A stretch of DNA of 64,000 nucleotides, taken from positions 2,601,501 to 2,665,500 of the forward strand of contig NZ_CP060393.1 in assembly GCF_014274685.1 (NCBI RefSeq). The letters run 5' to 3'. Below, one piece after another: positions 27,241 through 35,387 of this stretch. This stretch comes from Edaphobacter sp. 4G125. Lineage in GTDB: Bacteria; Acidobacteriota; Terriglobia; Terriglobales; Acidobacteriaceae. The position numbers were made by a program, and so were the translations under genes. The first letter of the stretch is position 1. Every line of letters starts with the position of its first letter. A model generated the notes under the pieces. The model was not told the origin of the DNA. It saw only the letters and a list, made by a program, of their open reading frames with translations, and ran no database searches.

Positions 27241-28614
27241 ATGGATGCATTGACGCTTCATCGGATCCACTTTGCTTTTACGATTACCTACCACTACCTC
27301 TTTCCGCAGTTGACGATGGGCCTTGCGCTGCTGATCGTCGCGCTGAAGACAGTCGCCCTGCGCACGCATGATCCCGACCAACGGGAACGCTACGATATCT
27401 CGGCTCGGTTCTGGGCCCGCATCTTTGCCGTCAACTTCGTCCTGGGCGTTGTCACGGGGATTCCCATGGAGTTTCAGTTCGGCACCAACTGGTCAGAGTT
27501 CTCACGCCGTACCGGGGGAGTCATTGGTCAGCCACTCGCCATGGAAGGTGTATTTTCCTTCTTTCTGGAATCGGCTTTCCTAGGCCTATTGCTGTTCGGT
27601 GAAAAGAAGATCTCACGAAAGCTACACTGGTTCGCCGCCTTTATGGTCTTTCTGGGCTCATGGATCTCCGGGTTCTTCATCATTGTCACCGATGCCTGGA
27701 TGCAGCACCCTGTAGCATACAGGCTGATGCCCAATGGAACCTACGAGGTCACCAGCTTCTGGGGCTTGCTAATGAATCCGTGGGCCTGGCTCCAGTACGC
27801 ACACAACATGTCCGGCGCGGTCATCACGGGCGCCTTCGTGGTGGCAGCCACCGGAGCGCTCTACCTGTTGCAGCAAAAACACGTGGAGTACGGACGCATC
27901 TTCCTTAAGGTTGGGGTCGTTGCCGGAATCATCTCGTGCATTGCCCAGATCTTCCCCACAGGCGATCTCCACGGGAAGTATATGGCTCGCCATCAACCAG
28001 CAGCAGTTGCTGGCATGGAAGGGTTGTTTCATTCCACACCAGGCGCGCCGATGGTCCTCATGGGACAACCCAGCGTAGAGAAACAGACCATCGATAATCC
28101 GCTGGTCGTAAACAAAGTTTTGAGCTTTCTCATCTATGGAACGACGACCGCAGAGGTGAAGGGGCTCGATCAGATTCCACGAGACCAGTGGCCGTCGGCC
28201 CTGCCTCTGTTGTTTTACAGCTATCACATCATGGCGGGACTCGGAACGTACTTTGCTGCCCTGATGGTTGTCGCAGGCTTTCTTCTGTGGAGAGGCAAGC
28301 TCTACAGCACACGATGGATTCTCTGGCCCATCCTGCTGAGCTTTCCCCTGCCCTACATTGCCAATACCGCGGGTTGGATGACGGCCGAGTTGGGTCGACA
28401 GCCTTGGCTGGTCTATGGCCTGATGCGAACCTCAGAGGGCTATTCCAAACATGTCGGTCCGGAAACGAGCTTATTTACATTGCTCGGCTTTCTCGGGATG
28501 TACTCTTTGCTCTCGATCCTATGGATCGTGCTGGTCTATACCGCGATCCAGAAGGGACCAAAGGCTCCAGTCGTCGATGAAGGACATGACGCACATACGC
28601 TGACCACCGCATAA
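27241..28614 (+). CDS. cydA: cytochrome bd ubiquinol oxidase, subunit I
   Basis: Heme-carrying subunit of the high-affinity bd-type quinol oxidase in the inner membrane, 457 aa with about nine membrane segments. The heme b595 ligand histidine is at 18 (TYHYLFPQ), the quinol-site signature GRQPW occurs in ELGRQPWLVYGLMRT, and the Q loop is short. The protein allows respiration at low oxygen and aids stress resistance. The start has AAGGAG upstream. cydB follows at 13 bp. No cydX or cydDC genes are nearby. Confidence 0.96.
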   Translation: MDALTLHRIHFAFTITYHYLFPQLTMGLALLIVALKTVALRTHDPDQRERYDISARFWARIFAVNFVLGVVTGIPMEFQFGTNWSEFSRRTGGVIGQPLAMEGVFSFFLESAFLGLLLFGEKKISRKLHWFAAFMVFLGSWISGFFIIVTDAWMQHPVAYRLMPNGTYEVTSFWGLLMNPWAWLQYAHNMSGAVITGAFVVAATGALYLLQQKHVEYGRIFLKVGVVAGIISCIAQIFPTGDLHGKYMARHQPAAVAGMEGLFHSTPGAPMVLMGQPSVEKQTIDNPLVVNKVLSFLIYGTTTAEVKGLDQIPRDQWPSALPLLFYSYHIMAGLGTYFAALMVVAGFLLWRGKLYSTRWILWPILLSFPLPYIANTAGWMTAELGRQPWLVYGLMRTSEGYSKHVGPETSLFTLLGFLGMYSLLSILWIVLVYTAIQKGPKAPVVDEGHDAHTLTTA

Positions 28615-28627
28615 AAGGAGAGACGGA

Positions 28628-29674
28628 ATGGGAACCTTGTGGTTCTGGATTGTAGCTGCAATGCTGACCGTTTATGTCGTGTTGGACGGATTTGATCTCG
28701 GCGTCGGAATTGTCTATCCGTTTGTTGCGCGAACGGAACAGGAAAAGCGTCAGGCCATGCATGCGATCGGCCCGGTGTGGGATGGCAACGAAGTGTGGCT
28801 GATCGCTGGTGGAGGGACACTGTTCTTCGCCTTCCCACTGCTCTATGCCTCCTCGTTCAGCGGCTTCTATCTTCCGTTGACTATCGTGCTATGGCTTCTG
28901 ATTGTACGTGGACTCAGCATTGAGATGCGTTCGCATACGCATGATAGCGTCTACAAGACCTTCTTCGATGCAACCTTTTTTCTCTCGAGCGCCTTGCTCG
29001 CCGTCTTCTTCGGGGCTGCACTGGCAAATGTCATTCGCGGGGTTCCGCTTGGAGCGGATGATTACTTCTTCCTTCCTCTCTGGACAGACTGGAGGACCGG
29101 ACCCAATCCAGGCATTCTGGATTGGTACACGGTTCTGGGCGGAGTACTCGCTTTGCTGGCGCTGGCTCTGCATGGACTGCTCTATCTCGCCCTCAAAACT
29201 ACGGGTGACCTCAATGCACGTTCGTCTGCATGGGCTCGGCGCTTGTGGCCTGTGATTGCTGTCATCACGGCCGCAAGCGTTCCGGCCACCGTGATTGCCC
29301 GGCCTGATTCTCTTGTCCATTACCAAGAGCATGGATTTGCGTGGCTAGCTCCAGCGATGGTTGTCGTCAGCCTGGCGACGATTATGCTCTCTCTGGCGAA
29401 GCGATGGGAATGGAGAGCTTTTCTTGGCTCGTGTTTTTATCTTGCCTCCATGCTGGTTGGCGCGGCCGCAGGACTTTATCCCGTGCTGCTTCCCACCGTC
29501 GGCTCAGAGGGTCATGACATTACAATTGCCCGCGCATTGGCGGGGCCGCACACCGTTCGCGTGGGCCTGGTTTGGTGGACCTTTGGAATCCTTCTGGCAG
29601 TACTCTATTCTGCGACCGTCTACTGGCTATTTCGAGGCAAGGTGCCTGAACATACCGAGGGCTACGGTCACTAA
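28628..29674 (+). CDS. cydB: cytochrome bd ubiquinol oxidase, subunit II
   Basis: 348-aa membrane subunit of cytochrome bd oxidase. It begins with MGTLWFWIVAAMLTVYVVLDGFDLGVG, including the conserved DGFDLG, and has GPVWDGNEVWLI, also conserved, with about eight hydrophobic segments. AAGGAGA precedes the ATG. It is co-transcribed with cydA. The stop is only 6 bp from the stop of the convergent ABC ATPase gene, and no terminator hairpin is evident between them. Confidence 0.96.
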   Translation: MGTLWFWIVAAMLTVYVVLDGFDLGVGIVYPFVARTEQEKRQAMHAIGPVWDGNEVWLIAGGGTLFFAFPLLYASSFSGFYLPLTIVLWLLIVRGLSIEMRSHTHDSVYKTFFDATFFLSSALLAVFFGAALANVIRGVPLGADDYFFLPLWTDWRTGPNPGILDWYTVLGGVLALLALALHGLLYLALKTTGDLNARSSAWARRLWPVIAVITAASVPATVIARPDSLVHYQEHGFAWLAPAMVVVSLATIMLSLAKRWEWRAFLGSCFYLASMLVGAAAGLYPVLLPTVGSEGHDITIARALAGPHTVRVGLVWWTFGILLAVLYSATVYWLFRGKVPEHTEGYGH

Positions 29675-29680
29675 GCAGAA

Positions 29681-30478
29681 CTACCAGGCGTGATGGAAAC
29701 CGTCCTTCTCTGTCAGCCGAACAGCGATATGGAAGAGATCGCTGAGCCTCTGCTCTGTAAGGAGTTCAGCACGAGGGCCGTCAGCGACGATCTGGCCATC
29801 CTTCATCATCAGAATGCGGTTGATCTCCGGAATAATGTCGGAGACGTGATGCGTGATGAGCAGAATTCCAGTTCCCTGTTGCGCAAGTCGTCGCAGAAGG
29901 TTACGCAGCTCCTGTTGAGCGGAAAGATCGAGCGCGTTCGAAGGCTCGTCAAGCAGAAGCATCTGTGACGAAGCCACCAACGCTCGGCCGATCATGATGC
30001 GGCGCTGTTGTCCTGCCGACATGTGTCCAACGAGTTTGTCTCGCAAGGGCTCGGCGTCGATTAGTGCGAGAATCTCATCGGCGCGAGCTCGCATTTCTTC
30101 AGTGACGTTGAGGTTAGGCCAGAGCGTGGAGCTGGAGAAGAAGCCGGTGAGAACGGCATCGCGGCCTGTGGTTGTCAGTGTCTGTTTGCCGGGAAGTTCT
30201 GCGGAGACGACACCGAGGCGCTTCTTGAGTTCGGTCAGGTCCCAGCGCTCGCGCCCGAAGATACTGACTTTCGTCTCCGGCTGGACGATCGGATAGCACT
30301 CGCAGGTAATAGTTTTGATGAGCGTCGATTTACCGCAACCGTTCGGCCCGAGGATTACGATGTGCTCGCCGGCGTTGACCGAGAGGCTGATATCGTGGAG
30401 AACGATGTTTTCGCCACGAGCTACGTTGACATGCGAGAGGTATAGAAAAGGCTGCTGCTCAGTCGCTTGCGGGGCCAT
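29681..30478 (-). CDS. ABC transporter ATP-binding protein, orphan
   Basis: 265-aa ABC ATPase with Walker A GPNGCGKST, Q-loop, signature MSAGQQRR (in place of LSGGQ), Walker B MLLLDEPSNALDL and the switch histidine in ITHH. Overall it resembles the ModF/YlmA-like group found in plants and bacteria without a linked permease. No permease or binding protein gene is adjacent, so the transport partner or alternative role is unknown. It converges on cydB and diverges from the DoxX gene with about 80 bp between. Confidence 0.88.
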   Translation of the reverse strand: MAPQATEQQPFLYLSHVNVARGENIVLHDISLSVNAGEHIVILGPNGCGKSTLIKTITCECYPIVQPETKVSIFGRERWDLTELKKRLGVVSAELPGKQTLTTTGRDAVLTGFFSSSTLWPNLNVTEEMRARADEILALIDAEPLRDKLVGHMSAGQQRRIMIGRALVASSQMLLLDEPSNALDLSAQQELRNLLRRLAQQGTGILLITHHVSDIIPEINRILMMKDGQIVADGPRAELLTEQRLSDLFHIAVRLTEKDGFHHAW

Positions 30479-30561
30479 TCTTTTACGATATCGTGCTCAC
30501 GTGACCTTATCGAGCATCATGCATCGAATAAATAGCTTCATCAGTGATGGTTGGAGGAAGC

Positions 30562-30984
30562 ATGAAGTTCAATACCTCGAACAGCGATGAAAAGATCGCC
30601 TATGCGCTGCTGCGGGCGGTTGCCGGAGTGAACCTGTTGATGCATGGCGTGAGCCGCCTGCTTGCCGGTCCGGAAGCGTTCGCAGGGCACCTGACTGAAC
30701 AGTTCGCTCATGCGCCTCTTCCTGGGTCACTAATTCATGGGTTTGGCGTTGTGCTGCCTCCGATCGAGGGGCTGATCGGGTTGCTATTGCTGATTGGCTG
30801 GAAGACCCGCTGGACGCTGATCGCGGCTTCGCTGCTGATGCTGGTGCTGACTTTTGGCACAGCGCTGGTCCAGAATTGGCCGGTCGCAGGAAGTCAACTG
30901 ATGTATGCACTGGTATATTCCGTGTTGCTGTTCCTGCGGCGATACAACTCGTGGTCAGTGGATGGTTGCTGGAATAAAGAGTGA
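30562..30984 (+). CDS. DoxX-family membrane protein
   Basis: 140-aa inner-membrane protein with four hydrophobic segments, beginning MKFNTSNSDEKIAYALLRAVAGVNLLMHG, with the DoxX-like LRAVAG...HG and GLIGLLLLIGWKTRW segments. DoxX proteins are variously linked to thiosulfate:quinone oxidoreductase or redox stress; function here is not known. GGAGGAAGC precedes the ATG at 30562, which was chosen over an ATG six codons upstream. Monocistronic by appearance. Confidence 0.85.
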   Translation: MKFNTSNSDEKIAYALLRAVAGVNLLMHGVSRLLAGPEAFAGHLTEQFAHAPLPGSLIHGFGVVLPPIEGLIGLLLLIGWKTRWTLIAASLLMLVLTFGTALVQNWPVAGSQLMYALVYSVLLFLRRYNSWSVDGCWNKE

Positions 30985-31012
30985 GAGGAAGCAGTATTAC
31001 CTGCGTTTTTAT

Positions 31013-31072
31013 CGCAGATCCTTCGACTCCTCTTCGACGCGCTTCGCTTGCCAGGGTCGCTCAGGATGACAC
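31013..31072. repeat. dispersed intergenic repeat (inverted copy of the 12512 element)
   Basis: CGCAGATCCTTCGAC at the left end and CGCTCAGGATGACAC at the right are the inverse complement of the ends of the element at 12512-12565. The centre differs in length and sequence. It fills most of the gap between the DoxX and AIM24-like genes, which converge, and may act as a transcription end for one or both. Confidence 0.6.
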
Positions 31073-31089
31073 TCCGGTTATTCGTCTTC

Positions 31090-31845
31090 CTACATTCCCT
31101 TTAGTACTGAACCTACAATTCCACCGATAACGCCTGATTCTGTGTTCTGCTCAGCACGTTCGACCTTCATGTACTCCTGAAGCTGGTGGGCTAGACGCTG
31201 GATGGGCAGGGTCTGGAGCCAGACGCGCCCCGGACCGGTGAGAGCTGCAAGGAAGATTCCGTCTCCACCAAAGATCAGATTGCGAATTCCTGGCACGCGC
31301 TGAATCTGAAACGCGACGCTAGCCTGAAAAGCTCCAACATGACCAGGATGGACGCGCAGGGTCTCTCCTGGAGCAAGGTCTTTGACGATGACCTCGCCGG
31401 AGAGCTCGAGCCAGGCGATTCCCTGTCCGGAGACCTTCTGAAGCAGAAAACCATCTCCACCGAAGATTCCAGCGCCCAGCGATTGCTGGAAGCCGACGCC
31501 GAGTACGATTCCCGCAGTCGCACAGAGAAACCCGTGGCGATGAACAAAATACTCATGACCGTTGTCGACTTCGACTGAAACAATATGCCCGGGCACACGG
31601 GTGGCGAAGGCTACAGTTCCAGGTGCACCGTATGCACGGTACTCGGTCATAAAGAGGGTTCCGCCACCGGCGACCCGTTTGAGGACTCCCAGGAATCCAC
31701 CGCCCCCGGCATGCTGGGTGTGAGTGGTCATTTGGATGGATTGGCTCATCCAGGAGAGTTCGCCCGCCTCGGAGATGACGGCATCATTGTGATCCAACGC
31801 AAACTCCAGAACAGGCATGGTGGTGCCGACGATACGATGCTGCAT
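31090..31845 (-). CDS. AIM24/TIGR00266-family protein
   Basis: 251-aa protein of the AIM24 (TIGR00266) family, built of beta-strand repeats. Recognisable parts are GGGGFLGVLKRVAGGGTLFMTEY, GFLCATAGIVLGVGFQQSL and FGGDGIFLAALTGPGRVWLQTLP. A Gly-rich hydrophobic end (GVIGGIVGSVLKGM) may touch membranes. Bacterial members have no firmly established function; relatives are encoded near tellurite or stress genes. The ATG at 31845 has AAAGGAG at 7 nt; the open frame continues upstream without family character. Confidence 0.88.
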   Translation of the reverse strand: MQHRIVGTTMPVLEFALDHNDAVISEAGELSWMSQSIQMTTHTQHAGGGGFLGVLKRVAGGGTLFMTEYRAYGAPGTVAFATRVPGHIVSVEVDNGHEYFVHRHGFLCATAGIVLGVGFQQSLGAGIFGGDGFLLQKVSGQGIAWLELSGEVIVKDLAPGETLRVHPGHVGAFQASVAFQIQRVPGIRNLIFGGDGIFLAALTGPGRVWLQTLPIQRLAHQLQEYMKVERAEQNTESGVIGGIVGSVLKGM

Positions 31846-31956
31846 GGACTCTCCTTTTGTTTCTCCCAGAGGATACCCTACCCCACCAAAAGCGCGCAAA
31901 GTATTCAAAGGAAATAAGATAAGTCCGGACTTCGATCTTCGGACATTTAAGCAATT

Positions 31957-31982
31957 CAGCCCGGCATTGAAATGCCGGGCTG
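31957..31982. repeat. strong hairpin in the divergent region before the PCMT-like gene
   Basis: CAGCCCGGCATT (31957-31968) pairs perfectly with AATGCCGGGCTG (31971-31982) with a 2-nt gap. No gene ends here, so it is not an ordinary terminator; it lies between two divergent genes. There is no flanking T-run on either strand. Confidence 0.55.
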
Positions 31983-32087
31983 AGCTATTCCCTGATTTAA
32001 GGTTAGCAGAGCGTGTCAAGAAAACGCATGTGGAAAATCGCCGAGAACGCCCATTTCATATGGAGAAAATGCGGCGTCTGATGAGAG

Positions 32088-32921
32088 ATGAGACTGGAGC
32101 AGATCAGGGCGGCATACGGACGGAGCATGGCAGCCAAAGCAGGAGTTAGCCTTGATAGTCCGATTGCGAAAGTCTTCGGAGAGATCCCTCGTGAAAGATT
32201 CGTTGGCGATCCACCGTGGAGAGTTTTTGCAGATGAGTCTGAGGGAGAATTAGTGGATGACCCTGCCCTGCTCTACCGGGATGTGTTGGTTCAGTTGAAA
32301 CATGAAGGTGCCATCAATAATGGTCAGCCAAGTCTTCATGCAATCTGCTTAGCATCTCTGCATCTCCGATCAGGAGAGGTTGCGATTCATGTAGGAGCGG
32401 GTACGGGATATTACACCGCCATGCTGGCGCTTCTGGTGGGAGCGGCCGGGCGTGTGGATGCCTACGAGATTGAGAATGATCTTGCAGAAGAGGCACGAAA
32501 GAATTTAAAAGAGATGATCTGGGTTAAGGTCCATACGGGATCGGGTACCTTGGATCCACTACCAGAGTGCGATGTCCTGTATGTCAGCGCAGGAGCAACT
32601 TCGCCGTTATCCGTCTGGTTGGACTCGCTACGGATGGGAGGGAGGCTGTTGTTTCCTTTGACTCCTGAACAGGGCTACGGTGGAATGCTGTTGATTGCCC
32701 GACAGGAGATGGGATATTCCGCGCGCTTTCTGTGTGGAGCGAAGTTTGTGGGATGCGAAGGCGGACGCGATGCGCGGACTGCAGAGAAGCTGGAGGGGTG
32801 CTTCCGCAAGGGGCATGTAAGAGAGGTCCGCTCGCTGTGGAGGAATGATGCCCCCGATGAGACAGCATGGTGCGCAGGGGATGGATGGTGGCTTTCGACG
32901 AGAGAAATACACGAGAATTAA
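32088..32921 (+). CDS. protein-L-isoaspartate O-methyltransferase-like SAM methyltransferase
   Basis: 277-aa protein of the PCMT family. The SAM-binding motif I is AIHVGAGTGYYTAML with AYEIENDLAEEA following as motif II, and IPRERFVGDP near the N-terminus matches the PCMT start (RERFVP). Genuine Pcm repairs isoaspartyl residues; this protein has an unusual C-terminal extension of about 60 residues and lacks the usual post-II sequence, so it may modify another target. Found alone, upstream of a REP-type repeat. The start is not well marked by a ribosome site. Confidence 0.75.
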   Translation: MRLEQIRAAYGRSMAAKAGVSLDSPIAKVFGEIPRERFVGDPPWRVFADESEGELVDDPALLYRDVLVQLKHEGAINNGQPSLHAICLASLHLRSGEVAIHVGAGTGYYTAMLALLVGAAGRVDAYEIENDLAEEARKNLKEMIWVKVHTGSGTLDPLPECDVLYVSAGATSPLSVWLDSLRMGGRLLFPLTPEQGYGGMLLIARQEMGYSARFLCGAKFVGCEGGRDARTAEKLEGCFRKGHVREVRSLWRNDAPDETAWCAGDGWWLSTREIHEN

Positions 32922-32950
32922 TGGTAGCGGATCCATTTGAAAATACCTCA

Positions 32951-33005
32951 GGGGCTAAAGCCCCCTTCTTTCTACATACATTCATGGCACGGCTAAAGCT
33001 GTGCC
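32951..33005. repeat. palindromic repeat pair, TAAA orientation
   Basis: GGGGC-TAAA-GCCCC (32951-32964) and GGCACGGC-TAAA-GCTGTGCC (32986-33005) are opposite-orientation relatives of the units at 14506-14560 and 34084-34103; the second has one mismatch in its stem. They sit between the methyltransferase and isomerase genes. The paired layout (a short unit next to the long unit) repeats that at 14506-14560. Confidence 0.75.
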
Positions 33006-33127
33006 CTTAACACGGCATCTCCGTTCTTCCCTTGAATGCTGGACTCACAGTTCGGAATCGAATAGTGTTTTCGGGGAACACAAAAAGTGCGCGATACAGC
33101 GTTGTGATCATGAGAAAAGGAGCAGAG

Positions 33128-34009
33128 ATGATCTCTCGACGGAAGTTTATTGGCTATGGATCAGCAGCAGCGGCATATGCAGTAAGTGGAGCAAAGTTTG
33201 CTAACGCGAACGCTCTGGGGCTACCGATAGGGATTCAACTGTATTCAGTGCGGCAGCAGCTGCAGCAGGACTACGATAAGGCTCTGGCTGATGTGGCAAG
33301 CGCAGGATTTCAAGAAGTTGAGGCAGCAGGTTTCTATGGCCGTAGCTCTGCTCAGGTCAAACAGGCGCTCAAAAAAGTCGGACTTCGATGTGTCAGTTCG
33401 CATGTGTCCTTTGGGGATTTACGAAACAAGCTGGATGAGGTGATCGCCTTCCATAAAGAGCTTGGCGCGCAGTACATCATTGCCCCGGGCGCCGGACCGA
33501 AAGACCCGACTCCAGGACCGAATGGCAAGCCGAAGCCGATGACGATTGAGGACTGGCGCTGGTTTGCAGGTGAATTAAATACGCTAGGCGAGAAGACGAA
33601 AGCCGCAGGAATTACGTTGGGCTATCACAATCATGTGCACGAGTTCGAGCCAGTCGATGGCGGGCTGCCCTATGCAGAGCTGCTTCGGATTATGGACCCG
33701 AAGATTACCACATTAGAGCTGGATTGCGGATGGGCTTCCGTTGCCGGACATAAGCCGCAGGACCTGATGCGGGAACATCCGAACCGCTTTTCCATGTTGC
33801 ATGTGAAGGACTTCAAACTGGGATCGAAACCGAGCGAGGCCAAGGTGACCGAGCTTGGCCTGGGAGACATCGACTACAAGCCGATCCTTGCTCAGGCAGC
33901 CAAAACACAGAAGATTCGTCATCTGTTTGTGGAGCAGGAGGCATTCACGATGCCGTATATGGATTCGTTGAAGACAGATGCGAAATACATGCGGGATTTG
34001 AAGGTATAG
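33128..34009 (+). CDS. Tat-exported sugar-phosphate isomerase/epimerase-like TIM-barrel protein
   Basis: 293-aa AP-endonuclease-2 fold protein, the xylose-isomerase-like barrel used by many sugar isomerases and epimerases. Residues 1-30 are a twin-arginine signal (MISRRKFIGYGSAAAAYAVS), so it is exported folded. Probable metal ligands lie in NHVHEFEP, LELDCGWAS, HVKDFK and FVEQEAF, all present. Such exported members are frequent in Acidobacteriota and planctomycetes, with no firm substrate. The ATG at 33128 has AAGGAG at 7 nt. A terminator follows. It is the first of several exported sugar-enzyme genes in this region. Confidence 0.87.
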   Translation: MISRRKFIGYGSAAAAYAVSGAKFANANALGLPIGIQLYSVRQQLQQDYDKALADVASAGFQEVEAAGFYGRSSAQVKQALKKVGLRCVSSHVSFGDLRNKLDEVIAFHKELGAQYIIAPGAGPKDPTPGPNGKPKPMTIEDWRWFAGELNTLGEKTKAAGITLGYHNHVHEFEPVDGGLPYAELLRIMDPKITTLELDCGWASVAGHKPQDLMREHPNRFSMLHVKDFKLGSKPSEAKVTELGLGDIDYKPILAQAAKTQKIRHLFVEQEAFTMPYMDSLKTDAKYMRDLKV

Positions 34010-34034
34010 AAATACATAACGCAGATTCCTTCGA

Positions 34035-34071
34035 CAACAAAGGGGTTCGCCAATGGTGAACCCCTTTGTTG
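34035..34071 (+). terminator. terminator after the isomerase-like gene
   Basis: CAACAAAGGGGTTC (34035-34048) pairs with GAACCCCTTTGTTG (34058-34071). The stem is 14 bp with a 9-nt loop. It lies 25 nt after the stop of the isomerase gene and about 75 nt before the end of the convergent tdh, so it may serve both, although the T-tract is short. Confidence 0.75.
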
Positions 34072-34083
34072 ATCAGATGCTGC

Positions 34084-34103
34084 GGCACGGCTTTAGCCGT
34101 GCC
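34084..34103. repeat. palindromic repeat GGCACGGC-TTTA-GCCGTGCC
   Basis: A perfect copy of the 20-base unit at 14506-14525, including the following CTTAACA-like flank seen at the other sites. It lies in the convergent gap between the isomerase and tdh genes, right after the terminator. Confidence 0.8.
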
Positions 34104-34144
34104 CTTAACAAACCAGCCTGCTGCTACAGAATGGCAACAGCATT

Positions 34145-35179
34145 CTAGGCAACGTCGCGCCAATCGAGGATGACCTTGCCGGAGTTGCCGGACCGCATGG
34201 CGTCGAAGCCCTGCTCGTAGTCACGCCAGTTGAGGCGATGCGTGATAACTCCAGAAATATCCAGCCCGCTTTGTAGCATGACGGTCATCTTGTACCAGGT
34301 CTCATACATCTCACGGCCATAGATTCCGCGAAGGGTAAGCTGGTTGAAGACCACCTGATTCCAGTCGATGGCGATCTGCTCGGAGGGAATGCCGAGCATG
34401 GCGATTTTGGCGCCATGGCTCATGTTGGCGAGCATTTCGCGAAAGGCGGCGGGATTGCCGGACATCTCGAGACCGACGTCAAAGCCCTCGTGCATCTGGA
34501 GCTGCTTCTGGATTTCCTTGAGTGGCGTTGCGCGAGGATCGACCGCACGGGTTACGCCGACTTTTTGCGCTAGATCGCGACGGTACTGGTTGGGATCGGA
34601 GATGACGACATAACGGGCTCCAGCATGTCGGGCGACCGCAGCCGCCATGATTCCAATAGGACCCGCCCCGGTAACAAGGACATCTTCCCCGAGAACCGGA
34701 AATGCAAGTGCAGTGTGAACGGCATTGCCAAGGGGATCAAAGATGGCAGCAATCTCATGATTGATGCCCGGAGCGTGCTGCCAGATATTCGACATGGGCA
34801 GAACGATGTATTCAGCAAAGGCGCCGTCGCGGTTGACTCCAACCCCGAGGGTGTGGGCACAGAGATGGCGGCGTCCGGCGAGACAGTTGCGGCAACGGCC
34901 ACAGACGACGTGCCCTTCTCCGGAAACAAGCTGGCCGATAGCGACGTCGGTGACATTGGAACCGATCTCGACGACCTCGCCAACGAACTCATGACCAATG
35001 ACGAGCCCCTGGCGAATCGTAGAGCTGGCCCAGGCGTCCCAATCATAGATATGGAGGTCTGTCCCGCAGATGCCGGTGTAGAGGACGCGAATTTTGACAT
35101 CATTGATGCCGATTTGAGGTTCTGGAACATCCTGAAGCCAGAGGCCACGTTCCGAACGGCTTTTTACCAGTGCTTTCAC
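34145..35179 (-). CDS. tdh: L-threonine 3-dehydrogenase
   Basis: NAD- and zinc-dependent medium-chain dehydrogenase oxidising threonine to 2-amino-3-ketobutyrate. The 344-aa product begins [20 protein letters not shown] and follows E. coli Tdh closely: catalytic zinc residues in [13 protein letters not shown] and GHEFVGEV, structural zinc cysteines in [28 protein letters not shown], the NAD loop [10 protein letters not shown] and [18 protein letters not shown] at 35179 was chosen because it gives the family N-terminus; upstream ATG adds 15 unrelated residues. kbl, the usual partner, is absent. It diverges from the first lactonase gene. Confidence 0.93.
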   Translation of the reverse strand: MKALVKSRSERGLWLQDVPEPQIGINDVKIRVLYTGICGTDLHIYDWDAWASSTIRQGLVIGHEFVGEVVEIGSNVTDVAIGQLVSGEGHVVCGRCRNCLAGRRHLCAHTLGVGVNRDGAFAEYIVLPMSNIWQHAPGINHEIAAIFDPLGNAVHTALAFPVLGEDVLVTGAGPIGIMAAAVARHAGARYVVISDPNQYRRDLAQKVGVTRAVDPRATPLKEIQKQLQMHEGFDVGLEMSGNPAAFREMLANMSHGAKIAMLGIPSEQIAIDWNQVVFNQLTLRGIYGREMYETWYKMTVMLQSGLDISGVITHRLNWRDYEQGFDAMRSGNSGKVILDWRDVA

Positions 35180-35387
35180 GAAAGAGAGCCCTTTCTGGTG
35201 CACACGAACGGGCTTACAACGCAATGGGAGAGTCTGCGATGCACCTGGTAAGCCGCGACATCTATTCTACTGTTCCCATATCATTTCTAGAGCATTTGAC
35301 GTAGGCACGAAGCGTGGATTGCGGTATAGGATGATCGTGCCTAGCTGTACTGTCAAACAGTTGCAGCCAAAGAACGAGGAGGGGACG

